From Deltaproteobacteria bacterium (GTDB taxonomy: Bacteria > Desulfobacterota > Desulfobaccia > Desulfobaccales > Desulfobaccaceae): a stretch of DNA of 26,438 nt. The stretch spans positions 1 through 26,438 of the forward strand of contig VGSX01000012.1 of NCBI GenBank assembly GCA_016874895.1. Reading direction: 5' to 3'. Both the position numbers and the translations under genes were made by a program. The notes below the pieces were generated by a model, which was given only the letters and a program-made list of their open reading frames with translations, had not been told where the DNA came from and did not search any database. This document shows positions 7,987 through 16,364 of the stretch, piece after piece; position 1 is the first letter of the stretch; each line of letters opens with the position of its first letter.

Positions 7987-9157
7987 TTTTTTGGGCTTTT
8001 CTGAGAACTTTCCAGTAAGTTGATTCGCATATTTTCCCATACTGCTCCCATCCGCCTAACTCCCGTACGCGCTGCAAGGCCGCGGCGCGCATTTTCTCAT
8101 GCTCCAGGGGGTGGTCCAGGAGCCATTCCAGTTTCTCCCGAATGGCCAGGGGGTCCCGGGGCGGCACAATAAAGCCCTCCACCCCGTCGGTGAACAGGTC
8201 CTCGGCCCCGGTGTTGTGGGTGGCGATGACTGGCACGCCGCAGGCCAGGGCCTGGGCTTGCACCAGCCCAAAGCCTTCCTCCACCGACGGCAACACCAGT
8301 ACGCTTCCCTGGCTATAGAGTGGGGCCAGGTCTTTGCGGGGGTGGAAACCTTTATTGATAAACAGTTCCTGATGACGGGCCAGGATTTCTCCGGCTTCGG
8401 GGCTGGGGCCGCCGATGAGCCACACCTCCACCCGGCCCTGCGGCACCAAAGGCCGGACCGCCTCAAAGAGATAGCCGATGCCTTTCCGGATGGAGAAGGC
8501 CCCCACAAACAGCACCCGGAAGGTGCGGTCGGCCTTGGGGAAGGGCCGGAACAGGGACAGTTCCACGCCGTAGGGGCAGACAAAGACCTTTTCTTCAGAC
8601 ACGCCCCTGTCCACAAAGGTGCGCCGGGCAAACTGGGAGGGCACCACCACCGCGTCCGCGGCCTGGTATTCCCCGGTTTCCCGGGCCAGCACCCACTCCG
8701 GGAAACCGTCCGGAGCCGGCGCGCCCCAGCGGGCGAACTCCTCTGCCAGAATCTCTTTCTGAAAGAGAATGTGGGCTGAACCCCGGTTGCAAAGATGGAC
8801 GCCGCCCTGCTGCTGCACATAGGGCCCGGCCTCCAGCCCCCAGCCGGACAGAGCTTCCAGGACCTGCACCCCCTCCAGGTGGCGCCGGGCCCAGGAGGAA
8901 AGGTGCCGCCGGGCCAGGTGCTCCAGGGACCACTTGAGGGGCCGGGGCCAGGGGAGGCCCAGATGGGGCAGGCCCACCAGGGGCAAGATGAGCAGCGAGT
9001 TGGTGCGGGCGATATCCCGGAGATCGGGGTCCAGCCGCCATCGGGGGTATCCGGTGAGCAGGCGCACCTCATGCCCCTGGGCCTTAAGCTGCCGGGCCAG
9101 GTCGAACATGTGAAAACGGGTGCTGGTGAGCACGGCGCAGCGCATTTTCTCAGTCAT
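7979..9157 (-). CDS. Glycosyltransferase family 4 with E-x7-Q variant
   Basis: A 392-residue GT-B protein. The N-terminal half opens MRCAVLTSTRFHMFDLARQL; the C-terminal half has VVVPSQFARRTF, VGAFSIRKGIGYL (218-230) and SVEEGFGLVQAQALACG (291-307). In the last motif the first glutamate is Glu294, but the position of the second glutamate of E-x7-E is Gln302. GT4 members with this substitution are known as far as I recall, so activity is not excluded. The frame is open to 9334, but that would overlap the methyltransferase; the ATG at 9157 gives a 19-nt gap and a sensible N-terminus, with an alternative ATG at 9145. The stop overlaps the start of the polymerase gene. Confidence 0.9.
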   Translation of the reverse strand: MTEKMRCAVLTSTRFHMFDLARQLKAQGHEVRLLTGYPRWRLDPDLRDIARTNSLLILPLVGLPHLGLPWPRPLKWSLEHLARRHLSSWARRHLEGVQVLEALSGWGLEAGPYVQQQGGVHLCNRGSAHILFQKEILAEEFARWGAPAPDGFPEWVLARETGEYQAADAVVVPSQFARRTFVDRGVSEEKVFVCPYGVELSLFRPFPKADRTFRVLFVGAFSIRKGIGYLFEAVRPLVPQGRVEVWLIGGPSPEAGEILARHQELFINKGFHPRKDLAPLYSQGSVLVLPSVEEGFGLVQAQALACGVPVIATHNTGAEDLFTDGVEGFIVPPRDPLAIREKLEWLLDHPLEHEKMRAAALQRVRELGGWEQYGKICESTYWKVLRKAQKND

Positions 9158-9176
9158 GCCGGCCGAAACCCCTTTT

Positions 9177-9899
9177 TCATGTGGCGGCCGCCCACCAAAA
9201 CACCCGGGTGAGAATCTCCGGTCCGAAGCCGCCCCCTTCGGCCCCGGCCTGGAACTTGTGAAGCAACCGGATGGCGGCCCACAGGGCGCTGCGGAGGGTG
9301 GAAACCGGCCCCAGAGGGAGCGGGCGCTGTTCAAAACAGCGGATCTCCTTGAACCCGCCTTGCCTCAAAACCTGCCTGAGGCTCTCGGGCGTCAGAATGG
9401 TTTCATGGGTGAAATCCCCGAAACAGACGCCGGCCCCCAGGGGGCTCCCGCCATTGGGCGTCCGGCCCAGGAAAATGCCGCCGGGGTCCAGGCGCTCCCG
9501 GATCAGCCCCACGAGCTCCACCAATTCCTCTTTGTGGAGATGCTCCAGCAGGTCCAAGGCGGAGATGAGGCCATAAGTGCGGCCGCAGGCTTGCAGGAAC
9601 TCAAAGACATCGACTTGGGTGACGGGCAGACCCAGACCCCGGGCCAGGGCCACCTGCTCCTGGCTGACATCCACCCCCTGAAGGTCAAGAAAGCCCTGGC
9701 AGCGCAAAAAATAGAGGAAATTGCCTCCCCCACAGCCCAGATCCAGGCAGGGAATGTTTCTCTGGTGCGGCAGATACCTTCTAAGAAGACGGGCCAAGTA
9801 GCGCGCCTGATGGCGGCACTGCTCTTCATGTCCGGTCCCTGCCACCCCATTGCGATGGCTGAGGTATTGTTCATACAGCGCCCGGCGATAGGAGGTCAT
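9177..9899 (-). CDS. Class I SAM-dependent methyltransferase
   Basis: The 240-residue protein has a Rossmann methyltransferase core: motif I LDLGCGGGNF at 52-61, the ribose-binding acidic residue in GVDVS (Asp77), SALDLLEHL as motif IV and LDPGGIFLGRTPN as the following strand. It most resembles the Methyltransf_23/Methyltransf_11 type found in glycan loci, so it probably O-methylates a sugar. Acceptor unknown. The ATG at 9899 overlaps the upstream TGA as ATGA, which argues for translational coupling and against the longer frame to 9986. Confidence 0.88.
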   Translation of the reverse strand: MTSYRRALYEQYLSHRNGVAGTGHEEQCRHQARYLARLLRRYLPHQRNIPCLDLGCGGGNFLYFLRCQGFLDLQGVDVSQEQVALARGLGLPVTQVDVFEFLQACGRTYGLISALDLLEHLHKEELVELVGLIRERLDPGGIFLGRTPNGGSPLGAGVCFGDFTHETILTPESLRQVLRQGGFKEIRCFEQRPLPLGPVSTLRSALWAAIRLLHKFQAGAEGGGFGPEILTRVFWWAAAT

Positions 9900-10978
9900 G
9901 GGGCTTTGCCTTGCACCAGCAATTCGAAATCGGAACGCATCCTTCCCCTGGGGTTCATAGCGAACTCCAGCCAGCGGGGGATGCATTTGTCATAACCGTA
10001 GCCGCTCTCCAGGCAGCGCTGCCGGCCCCGCTGGCCGATGGCCCGGGCTTCATCGGGGTGGGCCAGATAATATTTAACCTTGTCAACCATTTCTACCAGG
10101 TCTGCGAAGAATTCCGCCTCCACCCCTTCCTGAAAAAGCAGGAGATGCTCCACGGTGCGTTCCGCCAGCATGAAGCCCCCGCAGGCTGGTATTTCAAAGG
10201 AGCGGCTGGTGTGAAGGTCCCGGTGGTTGCGGGTCAAAAGGCCCAAGGCGATGCCGGCCTGGGACAAGGCGGCGGCGTAGTCGTCGCCCCAAAGCCCTTC
10301 ACAGTGCAACACTCCGGCTTGTCGCAGTTTGGTGCTGCGACACTTCTCCCAGCCCCAGCTAGAGACAAAGAGGTGGGGGGTGACGTTCAAAACGGCTTCG
10401 AGAAAACGCTCCCGTTCCGCTTCATAATGCCCGATGAATATGACGGAGCCAGACAATGCCGGTATGGGCAGGTCCCGGGTCACCGGCCGGTGCAAATGTG
10501 GGTCGTACCCGGAAAAGGTCTCATAAACGCAGCGGGCTCCTCTTTGCAGGCAATCCAGGGCCACTGCCTTCTTGGACACGAAAAGGACATCGTAATAGGA
10601 CATGCCGGCCAGGTGATGTCGCCAGCCTTTGGAACCCCTGCGGGTAAAAGGATCGTCCAGATGGAAAGAGGCCAGAGAAGAGCAATATTTCCGACAAGCT
10701 GCCAACGTCTGAGGAAAAAGGTGCACCCCCTTTTCCACCCAGAGGAGGTCGCATGAGGAGACTTGAGCCGCGGCAAGGACCTGACGGTTAAGGGCCAGAA
10801 AGCTGGGGCCGATCCCTAACCTATTTTCCACCCGTTTCCATAAGGGCAATTGGTAAGTGAAAGGGAAAAAGCGATTGGAGTCCACTGCGGCGATATCGTG
10901 GCCCAACTGCCGCATCCAATTAAACCGCTGGAGAGACGTGGATTTGGGGGAACAATTGCCGATAAAAAGAATCTTCAT
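9896..10978 (-). CDS. CgeB/YkvP-like glycosyltransferase
   Basis: A 360-residue protein starting MKILFIGNCSPKSTSLQRFN. Its C-terminal third contains HTSRSFEIPACGGFMLAERT and FFADLVEMVDKVKYYLAHPDEA, the signature of the glycosyl transferase 1_2 domain seen in CgeB/YkvP-type proteins. The N-terminal half, with DLLWVEKGVHLFP and SFHLDDPF, is typical of the matching N-terminal domain. It likely acts as a cytoplasmic GT-B glycosyltransferase of the locus. Both ends overlap neighbours by ATGA (upstream stop at 10975-10977, downstream start at 9899), so it is embedded in a translationally coupled block. Specificity unknown. Confidence 0.85.
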   Translation of the reverse strand: MKILFIGNCSPKSTSLQRFNWMRQLGHDIAAVDSNRFFPFTYQLPLWKRVENRLGIGPSFLALNRQVLAAAQVSSCDLLWVEKGVHLFPQTLAACRKYCSSLASFHLDDPFTRRGSKGWRHHLAGMSYYDVLFVSKKAVALDCLQRGARCVYETFSGYDPHLHRPVTRDLPIPALSGSVIFIGHYEAERERFLEAVLNVTPHLFVSSWGWEKCRSTKLRQAGVLHCEGLWGDDYAAALSQAGIALGLLTRNHRDLHTSRSFEIPACGGFMLAERTVEHLLLFQEGVEAEFFADLVEMVDKVKYYLAHPDEARAIGQRGRQRCLESGYGYDKCIPRWLEFAMNPRGRMRSDFELLVQGKAP

Positions 10979-12192
10979 AACCTGGAATTGTTGACCACAA
11001 AGTGGACGGCGGCGGCGATGCCATCCACCATATGCTTGAAGGAATAACGGGAAATATGCTTCCTGGCGCCCAGGGATATGGAGAGGTATTGCTCCTGAGA
11101 CAGAGACGCCGCCTCCTGCATGGCTTGGATAAGAGCCTGGTGGTTATCCAGGGGGACCCGCCAGCCGGTGCGACCGGGAATAATCAAGTCAGGAGCGCAG
11201 CCACAGCTTTCGGCCACAATGCAGGGCAAACCGCAGGCCATGGCTTCGTTCACCACCAGCCCCCAGGTTTCGGTAGGATCGGATACCAGGATCAAAAAAT
11301 CAGCCAAGCTGTACACCCGAGGCATTTCAGATTGGTTGACAAATCCCAGAAAGCGCACTTTCTCCAGGCCCTGCCTCTGAACCATATGCCTCAGGTCGTC
11401 TTCCAGAGGGCCGGACCCCACAAAAATCAGGTGATGGCTGGCGGCCAGGCTGCTGGCAGCGTATGCCCGGAGGATTTCCCGAACCCGTTTTTTATGGGTA
11501 AATTTGCCGCAGAATATAAAGCCACGGCTGTCGGCCGGCAACGCGAGGTCCGCCAACATTGTTTTGCGCTTGGCCAAACTCTCCCGGTAGCCGGATTGAA
11601 AACGTTCATTTTCCACAGAGTAAGGGGCATAGAAAAGCCTTGCCGGCGGCACACCATGATGCCTTAGGAACAGTCGGTTCTTTTGACCAATACAAAAGAC
11701 CGCAGAATATTGTCGCAGCAGCACCATCCAAGCCATGCGGTTCAGAGGCGTCCGCGCTCCATTTCCCCGGCTTTCTTGATTTGACTCCCCCAGGAAGAAA
11801 AGGGGCGTTCCCCTCACACGCAACAAGGCCAAGATTGAGGTATAGAGCAGAAATGGTTTGATGCCTACCATAAGTACTGCATCAGGGATAAAATTACGAA
11901 TTTGTTTGGAAATAGCACGGGCTAATGCAATCTCTTGTTTTGGTGTCAAATGAAAGTCTGACTTTTTAAGCATAATTTCATAAGGATATCCTTCCAACAA
12001 TGGAATATCCCATTTAATTTGCTGTCCAAAATCTTCATCATGATGGGGTTCTGATGAACCGCCGGCAAAATAAAAAAGGCATTTCAGGTCAATATCGGGA
12101 TGAGCGGCAAGCATACGCCACAATGGCGCACGGTATTGAATGGGATGGCTGTCGATGACTGCTATACGAATTTTATTATGGGGAGTTGTCAT
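10975..12192 (-). CDS. Glycosyltransferase family 4
   Basis: A 405-residue GT-B enzyme. The N-terminus reads IRIAVIDSHPIQYRAPLWR, typical of a GT4 subgroup of EPS loci. The donor-binding half has FIFCGKFTHKKR (225-236), LIFVGSGPLEDDL (255-267) and the E-x7-E motif ETWGLVVNEAMACG (Glu308 and Glu316). It probably adds one sugar of the repeat unit in the cytoplasm. The ATG at 12192 follows a 49-nt AT-rich gap after the methyltransferase gene. The first ~120 codons are less GC-rich than the rest. The stop overlaps the next start by 4 nt. Confidence 0.92.
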   Translation of the reverse strand: MTTPHNKIRIAVIDSHPIQYRAPLWRMLAAHPDIDLKCLFYFAGGSSEPHHDEDFGQQIKWDIPLLEGYPYEIMLKKSDFHLTPKQEIALARAISKQIRNFIPDAVLMVGIKPFLLYTSILALLRVRGTPLFFLGESNQESRGNGARTPLNRMAWMVLLRQYSAVFCIGQKNRLFLRHHGVPPARLFYAPYSVENERFQSGYRESLAKRKTMLADLALPADSRGFIFCGKFTHKKRVREILRAYAASSLAASHHLIFVGSGPLEDDLRHMVQRQGLEKVRFLGFVNQSEMPRVYSLADFLILVSDPTETWGLVVNEAMACGLPCIVAESCGCAPDLIIPGRTGWRVPLDNHQALIQAMQEAASLSQEQYLSISLGARKHISRYSFKHMVDGIAAAVHFVVNNSRL

Positions 12193-12241
12193 AAAAATAA
12201 ATTAAAGAAATAATAATGCAATCGACAAAGCTTTCTTTTAT

Positions 12242-12994
12242 TTATTTCCGTTTGAGACCTACTACTCCTATGCAGTAATAGGGGTATCGCATCATTAAAG
12301 TTAAAGGGAAATCGATATATTGTAGGAGCCTCAAGGGAAAGGTCAGGGTCCAGCCAAGCTTATGGTTGATTCCGGTTAACGTTCGCATCGTATTGGTAAG
12401 TTTTTGGCTGACGTAGCCGCTGATACAATCTTCCACGACAATATCCAAGCCATTGGCATTAAATAATTCTCTCATTTCTGAAAAAGTATACCCCAGGCGA
12501 ACATGTCCGCCGTCTTCAATAGTCGATAATAAACCATCTCCTATTAATGGTTTTAGGCCCTTATTCGGTGTCGTCAGAATAAGTCTGCCGCCACCTACCA
12601 ACATTGACGACAAATCACCGATGAGTTTGTCATCATCCAGAATATGTTCAATGGTTTCAAAACAGATAATCTGGTCAAACCTACCCAAAGACGGCGCCAT
12701 CAAGTGGAGCTCCCGCAGGTCAAGGTTCAGGAAAGAGGCCTTGTTAAGGCACAGAAGTTGAGCCCGTCGCGCCGCCTTGCGATTGTTAGCGTCATCGAAG
12801 GACACCCCGATGGACTCGTTACCCAGCATGGCGGCATACAGGGTGAAAGCCCCTGAACCGCAGCCCGCCTCCAGGGTTCTCAGGGGCCCTGCCTGCAGGT
12901 GGCGCCGAAGAAAGCGATACCGGTCCCAGACCATGGGGTCTCCATGGAGGACGGTGGCCTTCCAGCCCAGGAGTCTTACTAAAAAGTCGCTCAT
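12242..12994 (-). CDS. Class I SAM-dependent methyltransferase
   Basis: A 250-residue protein with motif I LEAGCGSGAF at 41-50, a nucleotide-binding strand SIGVSFDD, the motif IICFETIEHILDDDK and the later strand RLILTTPNKGLKP. This matches Methyltransf_11/25-type enzymes that methylate sugars or lipid-linked intermediates. The C-terminal ~70 residues include a hydrophobic stretch (LRLLQYIDFPLTLMMRYPYY) that may associate with the membrane. The ATG at 12994 has AAGGGA about 6 nt upstream. It is 28 nt downstream of another methyltransferase gene; the two share only the common fold, so they are not a recent duplication. Substrate unknown. Confidence 0.88.
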   Translation of the reverse strand: MSDFLVRLLGWKATVLHGDPMVWDRYRFLRRHLQAGPLRTLEAGCGSGAFTLYAAMLGNESIGVSFDDANNRKAARRAQLLCLNKASFLNLDLRELHLMAPSLGRFDQIICFETIEHILDDDKLIGDLSSMLVGGGRLILTTPNKGLKPLIGDGLLSTIEDGGHVRLGYTFSEMRELFNANGLDIVVEDCISGYVSQKLTNTMRTLTGINHKLGWTLTFPLRLLQYIDFPLTLMMRYPYYCIGVVGLKRK

Positions 12995-13022
12995 TACTTT
13001 TCCCTTGTGATATGTCTTTTAT

Positions 13023-13850
13023 TCATCTTGGCACTAATGTTGAAAATTGATTTTTATTCAAAGAAATATGGTCATAGAGATTGCCATTGGCCTTCTTACA
13101 AGCATAATATCCCCCGAAACTTTTTGACCATTTCCTGAAGAAGATGTTTTTCTTGCCAAGGTAATATTCAATTTGTGCCCATAACGGCAACAATACTTGA
13201 TGTAACGATTTTCTGCTAAGCTTAAGGTAAACCCATCCCAAAAAGTGATGGAGCCAATTAACCCAATAGGGAATTTTAAGAAAACCGGGACGTTCAACGA
13301 TATTTATAACGTCAAATCCACATGAATTGAGCAATCTGGAGCAAGACTTACGGGAATGAACTCTTAAATGATATTCCGGTTTGTCGTGATAAAAAGGGAC
13401 GGTAACAATAAGCACTCCATCTTCTTTAAGGATATGCCTTATATTCTGAAGGGCATTTGCATCGTATTTGAGATGTTCAATGACTTCACCCATTATAACC
13501 ACATCAAAGGTATACTTTCGAAATGGAAGTGGCGACTCCACATTGCCAATTACTAATTTGTTTATATCAGATATTATGGCAATATCGAACCCGTAGACAT
13601 CATACCCTCTTAATAGCATACCGTAATAATCCCTGCCTCCAGCAACCCCAATAACCAAAACTTTACCTTCCTTTTTAAATTGGGAAATTAATCTATAAAT
13701 AATGTAGTATGCTTCATAAGCTCCTCCCAGGTTTATAAAGTTGCTTTGATATTTGGCCGGCACTAAATACGCCGACGCCCCTAATGTTGATTGGATAATC
13801 GTTTTATAGATGTTTTGGAGAAAATCGATATGGCGGATTCGCTTAATCAT
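13023..13850 (-). CDS. Class I SAM-dependent methyltransferase (AT-rich gene)
   Basis: A 275-residue protein with a variant motif I, VLVIGVAGGRDYYG (64-77), followed by VYGFDIAII, then VVIMGEVIEHLKYDANALQN (motif IV region) and VLIVTVPFYHDKPEYHLRVHS. These fit Methyltransf_11/23 enzymes that act in polysaccharide loci. The VAGGRDY glycine loop is less usual than GCGxG but keeps the glycines. The gene is distinctly AT-rich compared with the flippase gene upstream. It starts with ATG at 13850 after an 82-nt gap. The acceptor is not predictable. Confidence 0.85.
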   Translation of the reverse strand: MIKRIRHIDFLQNIYKTIIQSTLGASAYLVPAKYQSNFINLGGAYEAYYIIYRLISQFKKEGKVLVIGVAGGRDYYGMLLRGYDVYGFDIAIISDINKLVIGNVESPLPFRKYTFDVVIMGEVIEHLKYDANALQNIRHILKEDGVLIVTVPFYHDKPEYHLRVHSRKSCSRLLNSCGFDVINIVERPGFLKIPYWVNWLHHFLGWVYLKLSRKSLHQVLLPLWAQIEYYLGKKNIFFRKWSKSFGGYYACKKANGNLYDHISLNKNQFSTLVPR

Positions 13851-13932
13851 TTTAGTTCAAAAACCTCAAGTGTAGTTTGAAAGATGACCCATTTAGTAAA
13901 TGCATCTTTATTGATGCTCATTCCTTGGCAGC

Positions 13933-15456
13933 TTATTGTGGTGACCAGCAATAACCTCTGATGATTTTTTCTGTCACCATTTCACGGTCTGCCGGAGTAA
14001 GCCAAACCGTCCAGGTCGTAAAGAGCGCCGCAACCATTGTTGCCGCGCCGACACCGGCCCATCGCACCAGAAAAGGTCCGGGGAGATAGCGATGGACAAC
14101 CCATCCCATCCCCAGGGAAACGACAACGGTAAGGGCAATAGCCGGCCAAAGGCGTTTGGCGAAAGGCCCGTAAGGTTCCTGAAGCAGACGACAGGTATCT
14201 TTAATGACCCAATGGCTGCAAAATATTAGCTCTGCAGTCGTCAAGCCCACGGGTACCGCCCAGGCGCCTAAGGGCCCCACGAGGATGGCCGTGACCGCCA
14301 CTCCCAGGAGGCCGGCGGCCAGGTAGAGCCAGGCCAACCGACGGTGGCGGTTGGCGGCGGCGGTGAAGGTGGCGCTGGCCAGCCAGGGGATTTGCAGCAC
14401 AATCATCAGGAGCAGGAGTTTCAGGAGGACAGGGTCGGGGGGCAGTTTCCCCCGGGTCCAGACGGCCATCACTTCTGCGCCTTCAAACCACAAGGCTGCG
14501 GCCAGTCCTACCGTCACCGCCGAGGCGGCCCCCACCAGCAGGCGATGCAGAGTCTGGAGCCGACCGTAATCCTGGCGGGCTTCCAGGCTGGTGAGGTCCG
14601 GCCATAGAGCAACATTCATACCAGCAGAGATCTGGCGGCTCAACGCGGCCAGGGTGCGGGTGGTGACCAAAACGGCCACACCCACCCCTCCCAGGCTGGC
14701 CGAGACAATGAGCACAGGCCCCTGTAGGGTTAGCGCATTTGCCAGGATGAGGAGGGCGAACAGAAGGCTGGGACCAAGTAATGCCTTGACAAAGGTGAGA
14801 CGGGCGCCAAAGACGCCGGGAAACAATTCCGGCAGACGGTCTTTAACGTGGAGGAGAACCAGCAGAGCAGTCAGCGCCATGGGAATGAGTTGAGTGACTG
14901 CGACCGCGGTCATACTTCCCCCCCTCCACAGCACCAGAGCAGCCAGCGACAAAGCCAAGATAAGACGGAGATTGCCCACCCACTGGCTGCGGGCCAGGTT
15001 GCCGGTGAAGCGATAAATCCCCACAATGAGGCCCCAGGGCATAGCCCAGAGGACCTGGAGGCCCAGAAGCCATAGCACCCAGCGGGCCGCCGGAGTAGGG
15101 GTTTCTCTGAGGCCCAACCAGGCGTGCAAAGGAAAGAACCAGGCGGCCAGTCCCAGAAGCAGAGTGCCGGCTACAGCGACGCCCAGATAGAAAGCCATGG
15201 CCGAGTGCTGCACCTGGGTGTAGGTTTCCAGGTCGCCGGTGGCGTAAGCCTGGATCAGGCGATTGCCTGCGGCCATATTCATGCCCAGATCCAGGGTGGA
15301 GAGGTAGCCCACCATGGCAAAGAGGGCCAGCCATTCGCCATATATTTCCGGTCCCCAGCAAACGAGAAACAGGGGCACCAGCAGCAGGTTGCCTATGGTG
15401 GTGATCACCTGGGAAGAAAAGATTGCGGTTAGGCTGTGCAAAAATTTTTTAAGCAA
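13933..15456 (-). CDS. wzx: Wzx-type polysaccharide flippase
   Basis: A 507-residue membrane protein with about twelve to fourteen hydrophobic helices spread along its length and short polar loops, as in the MOP (MATE-like) superfamily. The N-terminus (FSSQVITTIGNLLLVPLFLVCWGPEIYGEWLA, given here only in part: GNLLLVPLFL and GPEIYGEWLA) is the classic Wzx opening, followed by LSTLDLGMNMAAGNRL. It should flip the undecaprenyl-linked repeat unit to the periplasmic face. The start is TTG at 15456, with GGA about 8 nt upstream; the next ATG would delete the first helix. The gene is GC-rich and lies between two AT-rich methyltransferase genes. Confidence 0.88.
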   Translation of the reverse strand: MLKKFLHSLTAIFSSQVITTIGNLLLVPLFLVCWGPEIYGEWLALFAMVGYLSTLDLGMNMAAGNRLIQAYATGDLETYTQVQHSAMAFYLGVAVAGTLLLGLAAWFFPLHAWLGLRETPTPAARWVLWLLGLQVLWAMPWGLIVGIYRFTGNLARSQWVGNLRLILALSLAALVLWRGGSMTAVAVTQLIPMALTALLVLLHVKDRLPELFPGVFGARLTFVKALLGPSLLFALLILANALTLQGPVLIVSASLGGVGVAVLVTTRTLAALSRQISAGMNVALWPDLTSLEARQDYGRLQTLHRLLVGAASAVTVGLAAALWFEGAEVMAVWTRGKLPPDPVLLKLLLLMIVLQIPWLASATFTAAANRHRRLAWLYLAAGLLGVAVTAILVGPLGAWAVPVGLTTAELIFCSHWVIKDTCRLLQEPYGPFAKRLWPAIALTVVVSLGMGWVVHRYLPGPFLVRWAGVGAATMVAALFTTWTVWLTPADREMVTEKIIRGYCWSPQ

Positions 15457-15528
15457 AGTTTATATCCACACATTCATAAGTAAACTGATGATTATTTGTG
15501 TAACTTATTAAGAAATTGTTAATTATTA

Positions 15529-16320
15529 TTACTCTGGTCTTCTCCCACAGGCCAAAATCGTATGGGCTAACTTTTCTTTAATTTTTTCTTTAATAGGGAA
15601 TTGAGGAAGTAATAAATTTCCAAAAATAATTAACATTGGAGCTATAAATTTCGATAATAAATAATTAGGGTGGCAGTTTAAAAAGCCAAAAAAGTTATGT
15701 GGCTTAATAATGACAGGGCTCAGTCCTATTTTTATAAATTCTTTGCGGTGCAACCCACAGCTATAATCTATTTCAGGAATCTGATAACCTGCAAGACCTC
15801 TTGTTCTAATCATATTTCTCATAATATGCATGCCGCATGGTACAATAGAAACAATCCAACCACCAGGTTTGGTAAAGTCATAAAGTTTTTTCCAAATGCT
15901 TTGACGGATACCATCTTCTAAAAAATGTTCAACCACGCCAACATGAAAACACATATCGTAAGTTTCTTGAGTTTCATATTCTAATATATCTGCAACTTCT
16001 ATTGTGGCTTTGATAGCCTGAAATTCTTTGACCTCTTGAATAAAATGTTTCGCTCTTTCAACGACATTTGGTGAGACGTCGATACCGTGAATTGGAAAGC
16101 CTTTCAAGGCCAAGGCAACTAAATTTCTCCCCCCCCCGCTTCCCAATTCAAAGAGTTTGGCAGGAGGAATTATTTGGGTAACTCTCAAGATACGCCTCCA
16201 TGCCCAACCTAATTTGTTAGTTTTTTTTAAATCACTGGCTGAATGGCAGTGATGCTCGTAGGCCTGTAATTTCAATATCTCTTTCCACAATTCAGTTGGA
16301 TTTTTTTTCATGTTATTCAT
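15529..16320 (-). CDS. Class I SAM-dependent methyltransferase (AT-rich gene)
   Basis: The 263-residue protein has motif I LFELGSGGGRN (56-66), the acidic strand end GIDVSPNVVERAK, and MCFHVGVVEHFLED with a following KPGGWIVSIVP strand. This is the Methyltransf_11/23 pattern of sugar methyltransferases. Start assignment is uncertain: ATGs at 16320 and 16311 and a TTG at 16335 are all possible and none has a good ribosome-binding site. The gene is strongly AT-rich. It follows the GT9 gene by 44 nt and precedes the flippase gene by 72 nt. C-terminal residues include a hydrophobic segment (LLSKFIAPMLIIFGNLLL), possibly a membrane anchor. Confidence 0.85.
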   Translation of the reverse strand: MNNMKKNPTELWKEILKLQAYEHHCHSASDLKKTNKLGWAWRRILRVTQIIPPAKLFELGSGGGRNLVALALKGFPIHGIDVSPNVVERAKHFIQEVKEFQAIKATIEVADILEYETQETYDMCFHVGVVEHFLEDGIRQSIWKKLYDFTKPGGWIVSIVPCGMHIMRNMIRTRGLAGYQIPEIDYSCGLHRKEFIKIGLSPVIIKPHNFFGFLNCHPNYLLSKFIAPMLIIFGNLLLPQFPIKEKIKEKLAHTILACGRRPE

Positions 16321-16364
16321 TATTATGATATGCAAATAAATTGATTGTTTAATTTATCAACTAA

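Noticed and set aside
15457..15528. Internal promoter in the AT-rich gap before the methyltransferase-flippase junction
   Set aside because: A TTAACA-like box is present, but no matching -10 element at proper spacing; AT-rich DNA gives such boxes by chance.
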